Source: Microglena sp. YARC (lineage: Eukaryota > Chlorophyta > Chlorophyceae > Chlamydomonadales > Chlamydomonadaceae). Taken from it: a DNA stretch of 64,000 nucleotides. The stretch spans positions 181,758,103 through 181,822,102 of the forward strand of contig CM039462.1 of assembly GCA_022414725.1 (NCBI GenBank). The letters run 5' to 3'. A model generated the notes under the pieces. It worked only from the letters and a program-made list of their open reading frames with translations. It ran no database searches and was not told where the DNA came from. Each line of letters begins with the position of its first letter. Positions within the stretch are counted from its first letter, which is position 1. This document shows, piece by piece, positions 32,017 to 44,600 of the stretch. The translations under genes and the position numbers were made by a program.

Positions 32017-32460
32017 TTGGATTTGAATTACGCGATTGGCACGCGACAGGGTCAGCGGTTACATCGCCCCAAAATTGCTAGTCTCGCTTCACTGAATCAT
32101 CGCTCCAAACACGCACTTTTTCAGCTCATTGCCGCATCAGGCGAATTCATCCAAGACACTCTTTCAATGTTTATCCAGACGAGTGCCGTTGTCCCTCTTT
32201 TCACTGTCGCTTATCTCTCTTGCGAATACCTACAGCCACCGCAATTTTCTCGTCAAGCATCCTATCTATTGCCCTGTGGGCAAGCATCACGAGCCCTCGC
32301 ACTCCTGATCAACACACGTCGCCTGTCACTAAGTACCACTTGCGGCGCGTTTGACCCTGTAACTTGCTCGCATTCTGCACACGTTCTCCTCGCTGCACAA
32401 AGTACACACAAATGCTTCTTGAACGGTTTCGAAATATTAGCCCGTGTCTGGCGATTGTAA
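32017..32460 (+). CDS. Hypothetical ORF, 147 codons
   Basis: Starts MDLNYAIGTRQGQRLHRP; the central part (HALFQLIAASGEFIQDTLSM, SAVVPLFTVAYLSCEYL) is hydrophobic and protein-like. It ends TGTAA immediately before the 30-bp repeat array. No domain is recognised. It may be a last host exon upstream of the minisatellites, or chance. Confidence 0.25.
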   Translation: MDLNYAIGTRQGQRLHRPKIASLASLNHRSKHALFQLIAASGEFIQDTLSMFIQTSAVVPLFTVAYLSCEYLQPPQFSRQASYLLPCGQASRALALLINTRRLSLSTTCGAFDPVTCSHSAHVLLAAQSTHKCFLNGFEILARVWRL

Positions 32461-32461
32461 C

Positions 32462-32760
32462 ATATGACAACAAAACAGAACACAACTGCCACCAAACGGC
32501 ACAACACAACTGCAACCACACAACCCACACACAACACAACTGCCACCACACAACCCACACACAACACAACTGCCACCACACAACCCAAACAAAATACAAC
32601 TGCCACCACACAACACAAAAAAACCCACACAACACGAACACAACACAACTGCCACCACAAATCACAAACACAACTGCCTTTACAGAACACAATACAACTA
32701 CAACCACACAACACAAACACCACACAACTGCCACCACACCAAACAACTGCCACCAAGAGA
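32462..32760. repeat. Tandem array, ~30-bp unit (AACTGCCACCACACAACC)
   Basis: A cytosine/adenine-rich unit repeated about nine times with variable spacing; three successive copies at 32500-32600 have a clean 30-bp period. No G on this strand in most units. It merges into the 23-bp array. Confidence 0.85.
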
Positions 32761-35735
32761 GTCACATATAGCACACAAGGAGAGTCACTTGTACCACACC
32801 AAGAAACTCACATGTAGAACACCAATACACTCACATGAAGCACACCAAGACAGTCACATGTATCACACCAAGACACTCACATGTAGCACACAAAGAGTGA
32901 CATGTAGCACACAAAGAGTGAGTCACATGTAGCAAACCAAGACACTCACATGTAGCACACCAAGACACTCACATGTAGCAAACCAAGACACTCACATGTA
33001 GCAAACCAAGACACTCACATGTAGCAAACCAAGACACTCACATGTAGCACACCAAGACACTCACATGTAGCACACAAAGACACTCACATGTAGCACACCA
33101 AGACACTCACATGTAGCACACAAAGACACTCACATGTAGCACACAAAGACAATCACATGTAGCACACAAAGACACTCACATGTAGCACACAAAGACACTC
33201 ACATGTAGCACACAAAGACACTCACATGTAGCACACAAAGACACTCAGATGTAGCACACCAAGACACTCACATGTAGCACACAAAGAGATTCACATGTAG
33301 CACACAATGAGTCACATGTAGCACACCCAGAGAGTCACATGTAGCACACAAAGACACTCACATGTAGCACACAAAGACACTCACATCTAGCACACAAAGA
33401 CACTCACATGTAGCACACAAAGACACTCACATGAAGCACACAAAGACACTCACATAAAGCACACCAAGACACTCACATGTAGCACACAAAGACACTCACA
33501 TGTAGCACACAAAGACACTCACATGTAGCACACAAAGACACTCACATGTAGCACACAAAGACACTCACATGTAGCACACAAAGACACTCACATGTAGCAC
33601 ACAAAGACACTCACATGTAGCACACAAAGAGTCACATGTAGCACACAAAGACACTTACATGTAGCACACAAAGACACCCACATGTAGTACACCAAGAGAG
33701 TCACATGTAGCACACCAAGAGAGTCATATGTAGCACGCCAAGACACTCACATGTAGCGCACCAAGAGAGTCACATGTAGCACACCAAGACTCTCACATGT
33801 AGCACACAAAGAGTCACATGAAGCACACAAAGACACTCTCATGTAGCACACCAAGACACTCACATGTAGCACACCAAGAGAGTCGCATGTAGCACACCAA
33901 GAGAGTTACATGTAGCACACCAAGACACTCACATGTAGCACACCAAGACACTCACACGTAGCACACAAAGACACTCACATGTAGCACACCCAGAGAGTCA
34001 CATGTAGCACACCAAGAGAGTTACATGTAGCACACCAAGACACTCACATGTAGCACACAAAGACACTCACATGTAGCACACCAAGACACTCACATGTTGC
34101 ACACCAAGACACTCACATGTAGCACACAAACAGTCACATGTAGCACACCAAGACACTCACACGTAGCACACCAAGACACTCACATGTAGCACACCAAGAC
34201 ACTCAAATGTAGCACACAAAGACACTCACATGTAGCACACAAAGACACTCACATGTAGCACACCAAGAGTCATATGTAGCACACCAAGAGTCACATGTAG
34301 CACACCAAGACACTCACATGTAGCACACAAAGACACTAACATGTTGCACACAAAGACACCCACATGTAGTACTCCAAGAGAGTCACATGTAGCACACCAA
34401 GAGAGTCAAATGTAGCACCCCAAGACAGTCACATGTAGCACACCAAGATAGTCACATGTAGCACACCAAGACTCTCACATGTAGCACAAGAAGAGTCACA
34501 TGTAGCACACCAAGACACTCAGATGAAGCACAAAAAGAGTCACATGTAGCACACCAAGACACTCAGATGTAGCACAAAAAGGCACTAACATTTAGCATAC
34601 AAAGACACCCACATGTAGCACACTAAGAGTCACATGTAGCACACTAAGAGAGTCACATGTAGCACACTAAGAGAGTCACATGTAGCACACCAAGACACTG
34701 ACATGTAGCACACCAAGACACTCACATGTAGCACACCAAGAGAGTCACATGTAGCACACCAAAACACTCACATGTAGCACACCAAGAGAGTCACATGTAG
34801 CACACCAAGACGCTGACATGTAGCACACAAAGACACTAACATGTAGCATACAAAGACACTCACATGTAGCACACTAAGAGAGTCACATGTAGCACACCAA
34901 GACACTCACATGTAGCACACCAAAACACTCACATGTAGCACACCAAGAGAGTCACATGTAGCACACCAAGACACTGACATGTAGCACACCAAGACACTCA
35001 CATGTAGAACACAAACAGTCACATGTAGCACACCAAGAGAGTCACATGTAGCACACCAAGACACTCACATGTAGCACACCAAGAGAGTCACATGTAGCAC
35101 ACCAAGACACTCACATGTAGCACACAAAGACACTAACATGTAGCATACAAAGACACCCACATGTAGCACACCAAGAGAGTCACATGTAGCACACCAAGAG
35201 AGTCACATGTAGCACATCAAGACACTCACATGTAGCACACCAAGAGAGTCACATGTAGCACAACAAGACACTGACATGTAGCACACCAAGACACTCACAT
35301 GTAGCACACAAAGAGTCACATGTAGCACACCAAGACACTCACATGTAGCACACAAAGAGTCACATGTAGCACACAAAGACTCACATGTAGCACACAAAGA
35401 CACTCACATGTAGCACACAAAGAGAGTCACATGTAGCACACACAGAGTAACATGTAGAACACCAAGACATTCACATGTAGCACAGAAAGAGTCACATGTG
35501 GCACACAAAGACACTCACATGTAGCACACAAAGACACTCACATGTAGCACACAAAGAGAGTCACATGTAGCACACAAAGAGTAACATGTAGCACACCAAG
35601 ACACTCACATGTAGCACACAAAGAGTAATATGTAGCACACCAAGACACTCACATGTAGCACACAAAGAGAATCACATTTAGCTCACAAAGACACTCACAT
35701 GTAGCACACAAAGAGTCACATGTAATCCTCACAAT
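32761..35735. repeat. Minisatellite, 21-23-bp unit (CACATGTAGCACACAAAGACACT)
   Basis: About 3 kb and roughly 130 copies. Each unit has the invariant core CACATGTAGCACAC followed by a variable tail: AAAGACACT, CAAGACACT, CAAGAGAGT or the shorter AAAGAGT. The tails occur in mixed order with local higher-order runs (pure AAAGACACT around 33130-33620; CAAGAGAGT interleaved after 33690). The core contains ACATGT, a 6-bp palindrome. No gene. Confidence 0.95.
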
Positions 35736-35773
35736 ATTCAGTACATAGGAACTAACATGGGCTGAAATCTTAC

Positions 35774-36260
35774 TTGTACTCATTCATAGAGGAGACATGG
35801 GAAAGAGTGGGAGGCACATTGAGAGAAAAACATGATTACATATTTACCATGATACATTCTCAAAGGCATGAGATGTACAGTACCTGTGCTACTCTAAGGC
35901 ATGAGTTGTCCTGTACAAGTGCTACTCTAAGGCATGAGTTGTCCAGTACCTGTGCTACTCTAAGGCATGAGTTGTCCAGTACCTGTGCTACTCTAAGGCA
36001 TGAGTTGTCCATTACTAGTGCTACTCTAAGGCATGAGTTGTCCATTACTAGTGCTACTCTAAGGCATGAGTTGTCCAGTACTAGTGCTACTCTAAGGCAT
36101 GAGTTGTCCAGTACTAGTGCTACTCTAAGGCATGAGTTGTCCAGTACTAGTGCTACTCTTAAGGCATGAGTTGTCCAGTACTAGTGCTACTATAAGGCAT
36201 GAGTTGTCCAGTACTAGTGCTACTCTAAGGCATGAGTTGTCCAGTACTAGTGCAATAGGG
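35774..36260 (+). repeat. 33-bp minisatellite encoding an 11-residue repeat
   Basis: A unit of 33 bp (GCATGAGTTGTCCAGTACTA then GTGCTACTCTAAG) repeats about 11-12 times from 35868 to 36255. An open frame from 35774 (MYSFIEETWERVGGTLREK) runs into it and reads HELSSTSATLR repeatedly, ending at 36169 after an extra T shifts the last units. Early units read STCATLR, later ones STSATLR, a stepwise change. Whether it is a protein-coding repeat or a non-coding minisatellite with a length divisible by three is not decided. Confidence 0.6.
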
Positions 36261-36291
36261 GGGATTGCACTTCCCCATTTTGTACCAGGAA

Positions 36292-36537
36292 CTAGTACTT
36301 GAGAATGGTCTTCTGTAGCTTGCCCATGACCTTCTTGCCCTTCTCACGAGCAATGTAAACCAAAGGCCCAGGCCTTAGTCGCCTGGCTGATGACCAGTTG
36401 ATCAACATCCATGGCATTGATAGGTCGTCCATCTTCAGAAGCAACCTGAACTGAGGCCTCAGACGCCGGGCCATGGGAGAAGTTGGTGATCGAATTTCAG
36501 GCATTGTGAATTCGCAGCGAGAGAAGTAGCATGGCAA
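36292..36537 (-). CDS. Hypothetical small basic ORF, 81 codons
   Basis: Reads MPCYFSRCEFTMPEIRSPTS, then ARRLRPQFRLLLKMDDLSMP and ends GKKVMGKLQKTILKY. Strongly basic, with a repeated ARRLRP word. No domain recognised. It sits between the 33-bp array and a LINE fragment. It may be a host exon or a small gene; the alternative start MPEIRS is 11 codons downstream. Confidence 0.3.
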   Translation of the reverse strand: MPCYFSRCEFTMPEIRSPTSPMARRLRPQFRLLLKMDDLSMPWMLINWSSARRLRPGPLVYIAREKGKKVMGKLQKTILKY

Positions 36538-36670
36538 TCGCGAAGATAAGTAGCTTGATAACTGGAAACAGTGGCTTCGATCTGAACTAGGGGATAAGTG
36601 GCTTGGTCCGAGAACAGGGTCCTAAAACAGGGGCACCAAGCCTATAACTATATTTATTACTGGCTCTTGA

Positions 36671-37918
36671 AACAGGGGCCACCAAAACTAACAACCGGGC
36701 AGAACTGGTAGCCATCCACCAAGCCCTTCTCAACATTGATTATGACAAATCTCTTACCCTCCATATAGACAGCCTCTGCTCTCTTCAACTTATAAAAAAA
36801 ATGATTCACGATCCTACCACAACAACCCGTTCCATTCATACTGAATTACTGCAATCAATTCAAAAACACCTCATTCAACGCATCCTGCATGGCTCACACA
36901 CCACACTATGTAAAGTCCGCTCCCACACAGGTATCCTTGTAAATGACAGAGCAGACACTCTGGCACGCAAGGCAGCTGAGCACCCTACCTCAACCAATTT
37001 TACTGACAACACTGGGGAAATCCCCCGCCACAATGTTTACTGGCCCACAGTTCAACCTCCTCGCACACCCATGGGAGATATTCCCCCACGAATTTTAGCA
37101 CCTAACCTTACACAAGGTATCACCTCTAACCTGCCCACTAGCTGCCACCTTGGCCAAACACCCTCTTAAAGGGATTTATGCAACCACCTGGGCTGATAAC
37201 ACTCCCCACCAACTTCCTCAAGCAAGTAACAAATTTTGGACCTCAACCCTTATCCAACATAAAACTAAATTCCACATCCTTAAAGCCCGCTGGGGTAGAC
37301 TGTGGAACCGTAAACTTGCATTCCGCTGGAAACTCCCTTATATTACCAGCACTCACCCACCCATGAACTCCTATGCCCCATTTGCCACACCTGTGAGGAC
37401 GGAGCGGGCCACATCCTGGCGGGCTGCACACACCGGACTTTCAAGGGGCTCTATATCAAGAGACATGACGCCGCAGTGCGACTCATCCACAAGGCCATTT
37501 GCACCGGAGCCATGGGATCCCGCAGAATGATCATGGACGCTGGCAAGGAAGAGGACCTCCCCAGGGGGGTCCTGGGCAAACGTCTCCCTGACTGGTTACG
37601 CCCCTCCACTATTACTGTAGTGGACTGGAAGAGAATGAGACCTGATCTTGCCGTCCTACCTGACATAGACTCTCCTACCTGTATGTCTGATAAAGAACTC
37701 TGGGTTCTAGAGCTTGGATACTGCTCTGATACCAACCATGCTACTAAGTTTATCACTAAACACGCCCAGCATGTTGAAATTAGTAAATGGCCTCAGATTG
37801 GCTGGATACCTTGTTCACTACGAAGTTATCACCGTTGGAAAAACTGGTACTATTCCAACCTCTTTTTTGACTTCTATGACCACTCTTGGACTTCAGAGAT
37901 CATGTGCCCTCAAATGAA
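36671..37918 (+). pseudogene. Second LINE fragment: RNase H, CCHC and restriction-like endonuclease
   Basis: Plus-strand copy closely similar to the reverse complement of about 2330-1090. RNase H reads NNRAELVAIHQALLNIDYDK and KVRSHTGILVNDRADTLARK, so the His and last Asp missing from the first copy are intact here. The zinc knuckle region is shifted (APFATPVRTERATSW in the main frame), then RPDLAVLPDIDSP and ELWVLELGYCSDTNH of the endonuclease. It is 5'-truncated within RNase H and stops abruptly at GTGCCCTCAAA, just short of the normal C-terminus. No target duplication was found. Confidence 0.85.
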
Positions 37919-37927
37919 ATTGAGAAA

Positions 37928-40380
37928 TGCTATGTTACCTTAGTGAATGGAAGAAGCGCAATAAGCTTGACGAAAGGGCGTTATCTGGTAGACTGGTTGG
38001 GTATTCTCTGGTGAGTAAGGGTTATTTTGTTTGGGTTCCGAAGTTGCGCCAGGTGGTAGAGAGTCGTGATGTGCTCTTCTATGAACAGTTTAGCTATAAC
38101 TGTATCCCTGGGCTCTTTCCCTATGATGGATCTCAGTATTTTTCTCGCACCCCTGCCGCTATCATCGGTAAAGGGCTTGATACTACTGACAATGTCCTGG
38201 GCCCTTTACCAACCCGATTGTTGACCGCTTTACTGGTCATGGGATGACGATGCGTCCCAGGCCAGGTAATGATGGGTGCTGTATCGCGTGCGCGGCATTG
38301 GGCCAGGGGGAGTCTGATTTTCCTTCAAGCTCTAATTTATTCGAATCTCAGGGGGTCGCCGGGCCTTCCTCTGCGCCACGTTTCGTCGGTGAAGTCGTAG
38401 GATTAGGACAGCCTCGGGTCATAGTGGAACCTAGTACAGGTCCACTGCCCACTAGTCGCCACCCCCCGTCCACCTATTCGGATAGCTCGCGGAGTTGTTG
38501 ATCACTTCACCCCTGCTATACCTGGTGGTTTATACCGGACCAGGCATTGCGACGATGTGGCCGTCACAGATGATGTGAGTGATGACCTCGAACACTGGTC
38601 CGGGTCAGATACTGCGTATGGCTGGGGTGTTCCAGTGTACCCAGGCTTCGACGATTTAGAGGCAAAGGAGGCCGGCCTTGTTCAACCACGCATGAGTGCT
38701 GCGCTGGGGCTTTATTACCGGTTACTGCTGATACTGCTGATATCCCGCTGCCCATGTACAAGTACACTGCTTGTACGTGGGGGCTTTTATTTCTACCTCT
38801 ACTGAACTCTCTTATAAAGCTGCAATGTTACCTACCAACCCTGACAGAGATCTCTGGCTGCAGGCTATGAAGGATGAGATGGCCTCCCTCCATGCTCATG
38901 GCACTTGGGTCCTCACTCCACAGCCTCCTAGGCAGAGGATTCTATCTGGCAGATGGTTATTTGTCAAGAAACATGGGCCTGATGGTTCTTTGCGTTTTAA
39001 AGCTCGTTTTGTAGTTCGTGGTTTTCTGCAACGTCCTGGGCTGGACTACCATGATGTATATGCCCCCGTCTCCTCTAAAGCAGGTCTTCGTGTGCTCCTT
39101 GCTGCCATCACTCATAGAAAAATGTTTGTGAGGCAGCTGGACATCAAGACTGCATTCTTGAATGCCAAGCTGGAACCTGGTCTGGACCTGTTCTGTTACC
39201 AGCCTGAGGGCTTTCATGAACTTGGGTCCTGACAATGTTCCCCTTGTGTGCAAGCTGATTAAATCTCTTTATGGTTTGAAGCAGGCACCCAGGGCTTGGA
39301 GCAAAGATGTAAAGCAGGTTTTGGTTGCCCACGGTTTTACCATGTGCAAGCTGAACCTGCTCTGTATTTCAGGAGGGATTCTACTGGTGGGTGGAGCTAT
39401 GTCCTGACCTATGTGGATGACTTTTATCTGTGCTTTTAGTGAGCTGCATAGGTATGCCTTGCTGATCAAGGCTATGGAAGCAGCTGGGTGGGAAGTCAAG
39501 GAAATGGGTGTACCTGTCCAGTTCCTTTCATTGGACATGACTTGTACACTTGATTCTGACGGCAGGTGTGTTAAGATCGACCTCTCCAGCACTCCTACAT
39601 TGTTTGAGCTGGTGGAGCAGTTTGGTCTCACTGCTGCTACCAAGCCCAAGTTTTCAGTTCCATGGCCAAGTGCACTGTCACTGATCCTCCTGGAGAACCT
39701 CTGGCCTCTAATAGCCAGTACCTCTCTCTTGTGGGGGCTTTGCTGTACCTGGCTACCTGCACAAGGCCTGATATTTCTTTTGCTGTGAGCTACCTGTCCA
39801 GGTTTTCTGCTCAACCCACTGCCCCCCTGTGGGCTGCAGCCAAGCGCTTGCTTTTGTATTTGAGAGAACATTCCCATCTGGGCCTCACTTACACTCACAG
39901 CCCTGGTTTCTCTTTTACTGTCTTTAGTGACTCATCCTTTGCTGATGATGGGTCTGACAGGAGATCTCAGACTGGCTATGCTGTGCTTGCTGGAGGCTGA
40001 CTTGTGAACTGGATGAGCAAAGGCAACCCACTGTTGCTGTTAGCTCCAGTGAGGCTGAGTATCAGGGCCCTGTCTCAGACTGCCAGGGAGGTGCAATGGT
40101 TGAAAAAGTTGAGAATTGATCTAGGGCTGCCTTGTGACTGGTCACCATTCAGGGTGACAACTTGGGGTCCTTGAGCTGGGGCCAATGACTGTCAGCTGCT
40201 CCTCGCAACAAGCACATTGATGTCATCCATCACTATATCCAGGAGCTGGTGGAGGATGGCCAGGTGGATGTTGCCTATGTTAACACTAAGGACAACTGTG
40301 CTGACCCCTTCACCAAGCCCCTTGATCCTATGGTGTTCTGGCGTTTCATTCGCATGTTTGGAATGACTGCTTCTCCTTAA
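37928..40380 (+). pseudogene. Duplicate of element B pol (integrase end, RT, RNase H)
   Basis: Starts abruptly in the integrase at the codons for CYVTL and continues through FGRLVGYSLVSK-type sequence, RT (FVRQLDIKTAFLNAKLEPG in frame across the five-A run, unlike B) and RNase H to TAA at 40378-40380. It carries the same lost G before the YVDD region and the same TGA in RNase H as B, plus many extra one-base shifts. It is a copy of the same insertion, not a separate element. Confidence 0.88.
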
Positions 40381-40768
40381 ACCAATTTTTTTGGTTACAT
40401 GTATTCTAGAATTTTTGGTTAATGTATTCTGGAATTTTTGGTTACATTTTAGGGTTTCTTTGGTTACATTTAGAGTTTCTTTAAGTTATCATTGATTGGC
40501 ATTAGGTTCCTATTCCCGGATCGGGTTTTCTATACCGTTGTTACCCGACTTTGATATTTAGTTGTCCTCTTATATCCACTTGGCAAATTTTGGTTCTTTG
40601 CCTTGCTTCATACCTTCCCTTACACCCTTCGGGTTTCATTTGAAGTTTCTCTCGATTTTTTTTCGGAGTTCTTTGATTTTTTTTTTTTAATTTGTTACAT
40701 ATAGTTCTATGTCACCAGTGCCATAGGTAGAGTAGTACTATTGTATGTCACCTGTGTCATAGGTGGAG

Positions 40769-41092
40769 TATCAGCATGTATAGCGGTGCTCTCACGCGTT
40801 TTATGACTTGGTGACTACTTATGTACTCCCTTAGAACTATCGGCTCTCCTGAGCCAGCTTCCCGTGGGACTGAGTCATCTTGAGATGACTCAGTGGCAGC
40901 TTCCTGTCACCTACGTCTCCGGTCTGATCTGTACCCTGTTAGGTTCCTGTCTACCGCCTCCTTTCACCACAGGTGCCCCTTTATGGGTCTCCTGTGTCTG
41001 TAACGTTATCCTTGTCTCCGTGTATAGATTGGTGCGTCTGTTCCGCTGCTTTAATCTACTGTCCACTCTACCGGAGTGATTTCAAGCTGATA
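40769..41092 (+). repeat. Duplicate of element B 3' LTR
   Basis: 324 bp, TATCAGC...GCTGATA, matching 24577-24900, with ATCAG and the LINE linker directly after. Confidence 0.9.
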
Positions 41093-41632
41093 ATCAGCAG
41101 TTAGAGAGAGGCAGTACTCAGGGAGGAGAAGATTTTGTAGGTGTTGTTGTATTTTGATTTTAGTGGTAGGTGAGTATGTACCTGCCGTATGAGGTGTGCT
41201 TCTAAGCTCCATGTATTGTTGTTGGTCAAGGTGGGTGGAGGCTGTTCGAAGTGCTTTAATGTGTTTAATATGGTAGTTAAGACGTCTGTAAGTTTTAGCA
41301 GTTTGTCTGGGCAAAAAAATGCCTGGTGTGCTAGACTTAATGGGGCAGATGTCAGTCATGATGGAAAGAGCTTGGTGTAGAGTGATCATGAGATGATCTG
41401 CCATGCTGTTAAGATTTTCTGGCATGGTGGCTGTGAGTTCTTGTCTAATAAATTGGATGTGTGCAGATGTTTTATCTTCTCCCAGTAAAGTTTGTGCTAT
41501 AGTCCAGGCTTTACTTATGTTGATGTGGCTGTGTTGAAATTGATGGAGAAATTTATTTGAGATTGCCTCTTTGGCTTTGGCCATGTCCTGTTGCTTGAGA
41601 GGGAGTTGCAGTTGGGGTGTTGGATTGTGAGG
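41093..41632 (-). pseudogene. Duplicate of the LINE linker
   Basis: Same 178-codon open frame as 24906-25440 with two base substitutions noticed. It is flanked by the same LTR junctions, which proves the duplication postdates the insertions of B and D. Confidence 0.85.
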
Positions 41633-44600
41633 TATCAGCTTGGATAACACTCCGGAGAGTGGAAAAGTGTGGGCAGACACGCCAATCTATAAATGCGGAG
41701 ACGAGAGTAAGTTACAAGCACAGGAGACCCATTAAGGGGCACCAGTGGAGAAAGGGCGGCAGCCCAGGAACCTAACAGGGTACAGGCCAGACCGGTGACG
41801 CAGCCAACAGGAAGCTGTCACTGAGTCACTCAAGGATGACTCAGTCTACAGGAAGCTGTCACTACGGGAAGCTGGCACAGTACTGGCAGAGCCGATAGTT
41901 CTAAGGAAGTACGTAAGTAGTCACCAAGTCATAAAACGCGTGAGAGCACCGCAATTCATGCTGACACTCCACCTATGACACAGGTGACATACAATACTAC
42001 TTCTCCACCTATGGCACTGGGGACATAGAACTATATGTAACAGATAAAAACAAATTAAAGAACTCCGAAAAATCGAGAGAACTTCAAATGAAACCCAAAG
42101 GGTGAAAGGAAGGAATGAAACAAGGCAAAAAACAAAAGTTTGCCAAGGTAGAAAAGGATGAAAAACCGAATATCAAAGTTGGGGAACAACGGTATAGAAA
42201 ACCCGATCCGGGAATAGGAACCTAACGCCAATCAATGATAACCAAAGAGACAGATTGAAATATCGTGTGAGAGCAGCACACGAGAGAATCAAAGCCTAAA
42301 GGACGCAGACAAGAGGACACTAAAGTCCACTATGGAAGAAAAAAAAGTCGATGGAAAAATCCACTACCTTAAAAACTATTCTTAGCATAGAATCCATGAC
42401 TAGGTTGGGATGAAAAAACCATGATGAACTGGTTTCTTACTCAAAGATGGAAGTAAGAAGATGTATGAAAGTTAATTATCATAAATCCCCAGTTACGGCA
42501 CTAACGAAAACATTATAGGAGGTGGGTATCGCACCGCAAAGAACTCATGCACTCAAGACACACCAAGCGCCTAACCACAAGCAAAACCAAACCTGCAGCA
42601 ACTGAAAAATCCAAAGGATGCGAAGTTGAACTTCAAGGAACTCGTAACCAACAAAGGAAAACAAAGTCCAATGAACAATAGAAGTTTAGACGTACAAACA
42701 CAGTACAGAAAACTTATTGTTCACTTGAAAAATTAGTAAACGCATAAAAAAGGACGTCAAAGAATTTACTGCAAAGGATGACGGAAAGGGCGCTTGAAAT
42801 ACACTCGGAAGAACAAGAAAGAGGTGAGCGGCGGTACATCTGCAAGTACAACTGCAAGCGTACCAGCCACCAATTAACATTAAAATCCGAAGGGAAACAA
42901 CTACTACACTCCACAAAAAGCTCTAATCACCTAAGGGGCGGGTGATCTAAAAACAGTGTGGAGTAAAAAGAAATAGCTAATCTATGATGAGCTCCACCGT
43001 TTGAACCATCTGCCTATGGAACTAAGAGTCAGAAACCATCAAGACGCTATAACGGTGGTCTGAATTAATTACCACCTTCCACCAAAACCAAGAAAGACAG
43101 CTGAAAGGAAGCTGCCTAAACAAAGCGTCGTAACGCTCCACCAATCTAGACTACCCTATAAGACAGTCTAGGCGGTGCTGAGGAATAGGCACCCACACAT
43201 AGGGCCATGTTTAACCTACGTATGAGAACCAGCAGCACCTAAAACAATGAATCCTGGGTTGACTGTAACACCCCAGCCATACGCAGTATCAAACTAGACC
43301 AGTGTTCAAGATCATCCACTTGCGCTATCGGCAACGGCTACGTCATCACAGTGACTATTAGGCAATGGACCTGATCCAGGTACCACTATGATCAAAGGCT
43401 GTCTAAATCCTAAAGCTTCACCGATAAAACGTGGCACAGAGGAGGGCCTGGCGACCCCCTGAGTTTCGGCTAAGATTATAGTTTGGATATACAACTCCCA
43501 CCGCTCTAAAACTTCACACACAATACAGCAAGATCAGGCCCTGGTCTAGAATGCAACAATGATACATCCCAGCCAGGCCAGCCAACAACAATTGGGGTTG
43601 TTAAAGGGCGTAGGGAATTACCGGCGCCACGTAACATATCACCGTTTGATGACAGGAGGGATGCAAGCAGGCACGGGACCCATACTAATGGGAGAGCCCA
43701 GTAAGACAGTTTAGACTAACTGGAGATAGAGAGTACATCACTACTCACTACTAACTGGCGCAACATCGGATCCCAAATATAATAACCCTTACTCACCAGG
43801 GAATACCCAACCAGTCTACCAAATAATGCCTTTTTAACTAGTTGTTGCGTTATTCCCAATACTAAGGTGACATAGCAAGGGCAACCAAACAAACGCAACA
43901 ACGACACATCAGGTGCAACCCCAAGAAAAGCTCCAAAGGAGTCTTGTCTCCCTAGATGAACAGTCGATTGCGAAGATAACACACTAGCACCATGCTGAGC
44001 AGTGTCATCATTCAACAACTCATGACTGCCCCAACTAATCGAGATCAACCGTGCCTCTATACCACTTAACTAAAAAATTCCTAAGCCCTATCAGAACTCA
44101 AACACTTGAACCCAAACTCACGTAGCTAAGGCATACACCTAAGGGGGGAACCAGGGGCACGGGAAGACAAAGTAGCAACCTCTGTCGAACCACGGAACGC
44201 ACCCAGGGGTCACAAGGAGCCTAAGAGAGAAAAATATCCACCAAGATATCATGCCAAAGATCCTCCACGGCCGCTGGACTAGGGCCAGGACGGCGTCCAC
44301 TTCGCCTGTAGCATGGGCGAAGTCCGGCGCTGCGAGACCTGGGATCACAGAAGGTGGGGAAGCGTTAGGTCGAAGTCGAGATTAGAGGTATGGGAAAAAG
44401 GAGACGAGAATGACAGTGCAGCAAGTCGCACCTCGTGCAGAAAATCGCGACCAATGGCAGAAAAATCGCAAATCGCAAGGGCAGAATTCGAAAATTTATC
44501 GCTAGGATGCGAAAAGCAGAGCCGAGGCATGTAAAGGTCCTAATATTTCCGCCGTCGATGATCAGTCAATCCCAAGTCCCCCCTCTATCGCTCGACTCAC

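Noticed and set aside
32262..32774. Cys/Val-rich hydrophobic membrane protein on the minus strand
   Set aside because: The frame is the reverse of the 30-bp CA-rich tandem repeat (TGTGTTGTGG words), which yields Cys, Val and Trp codons by composition alone.
32761..35735. CRISPR array
   Set aside because: Repeats are directly adjacent without unique spacers, the variable tails are short recurring types, and the surroundings are eukaryotic retroelements. It is a minisatellite.
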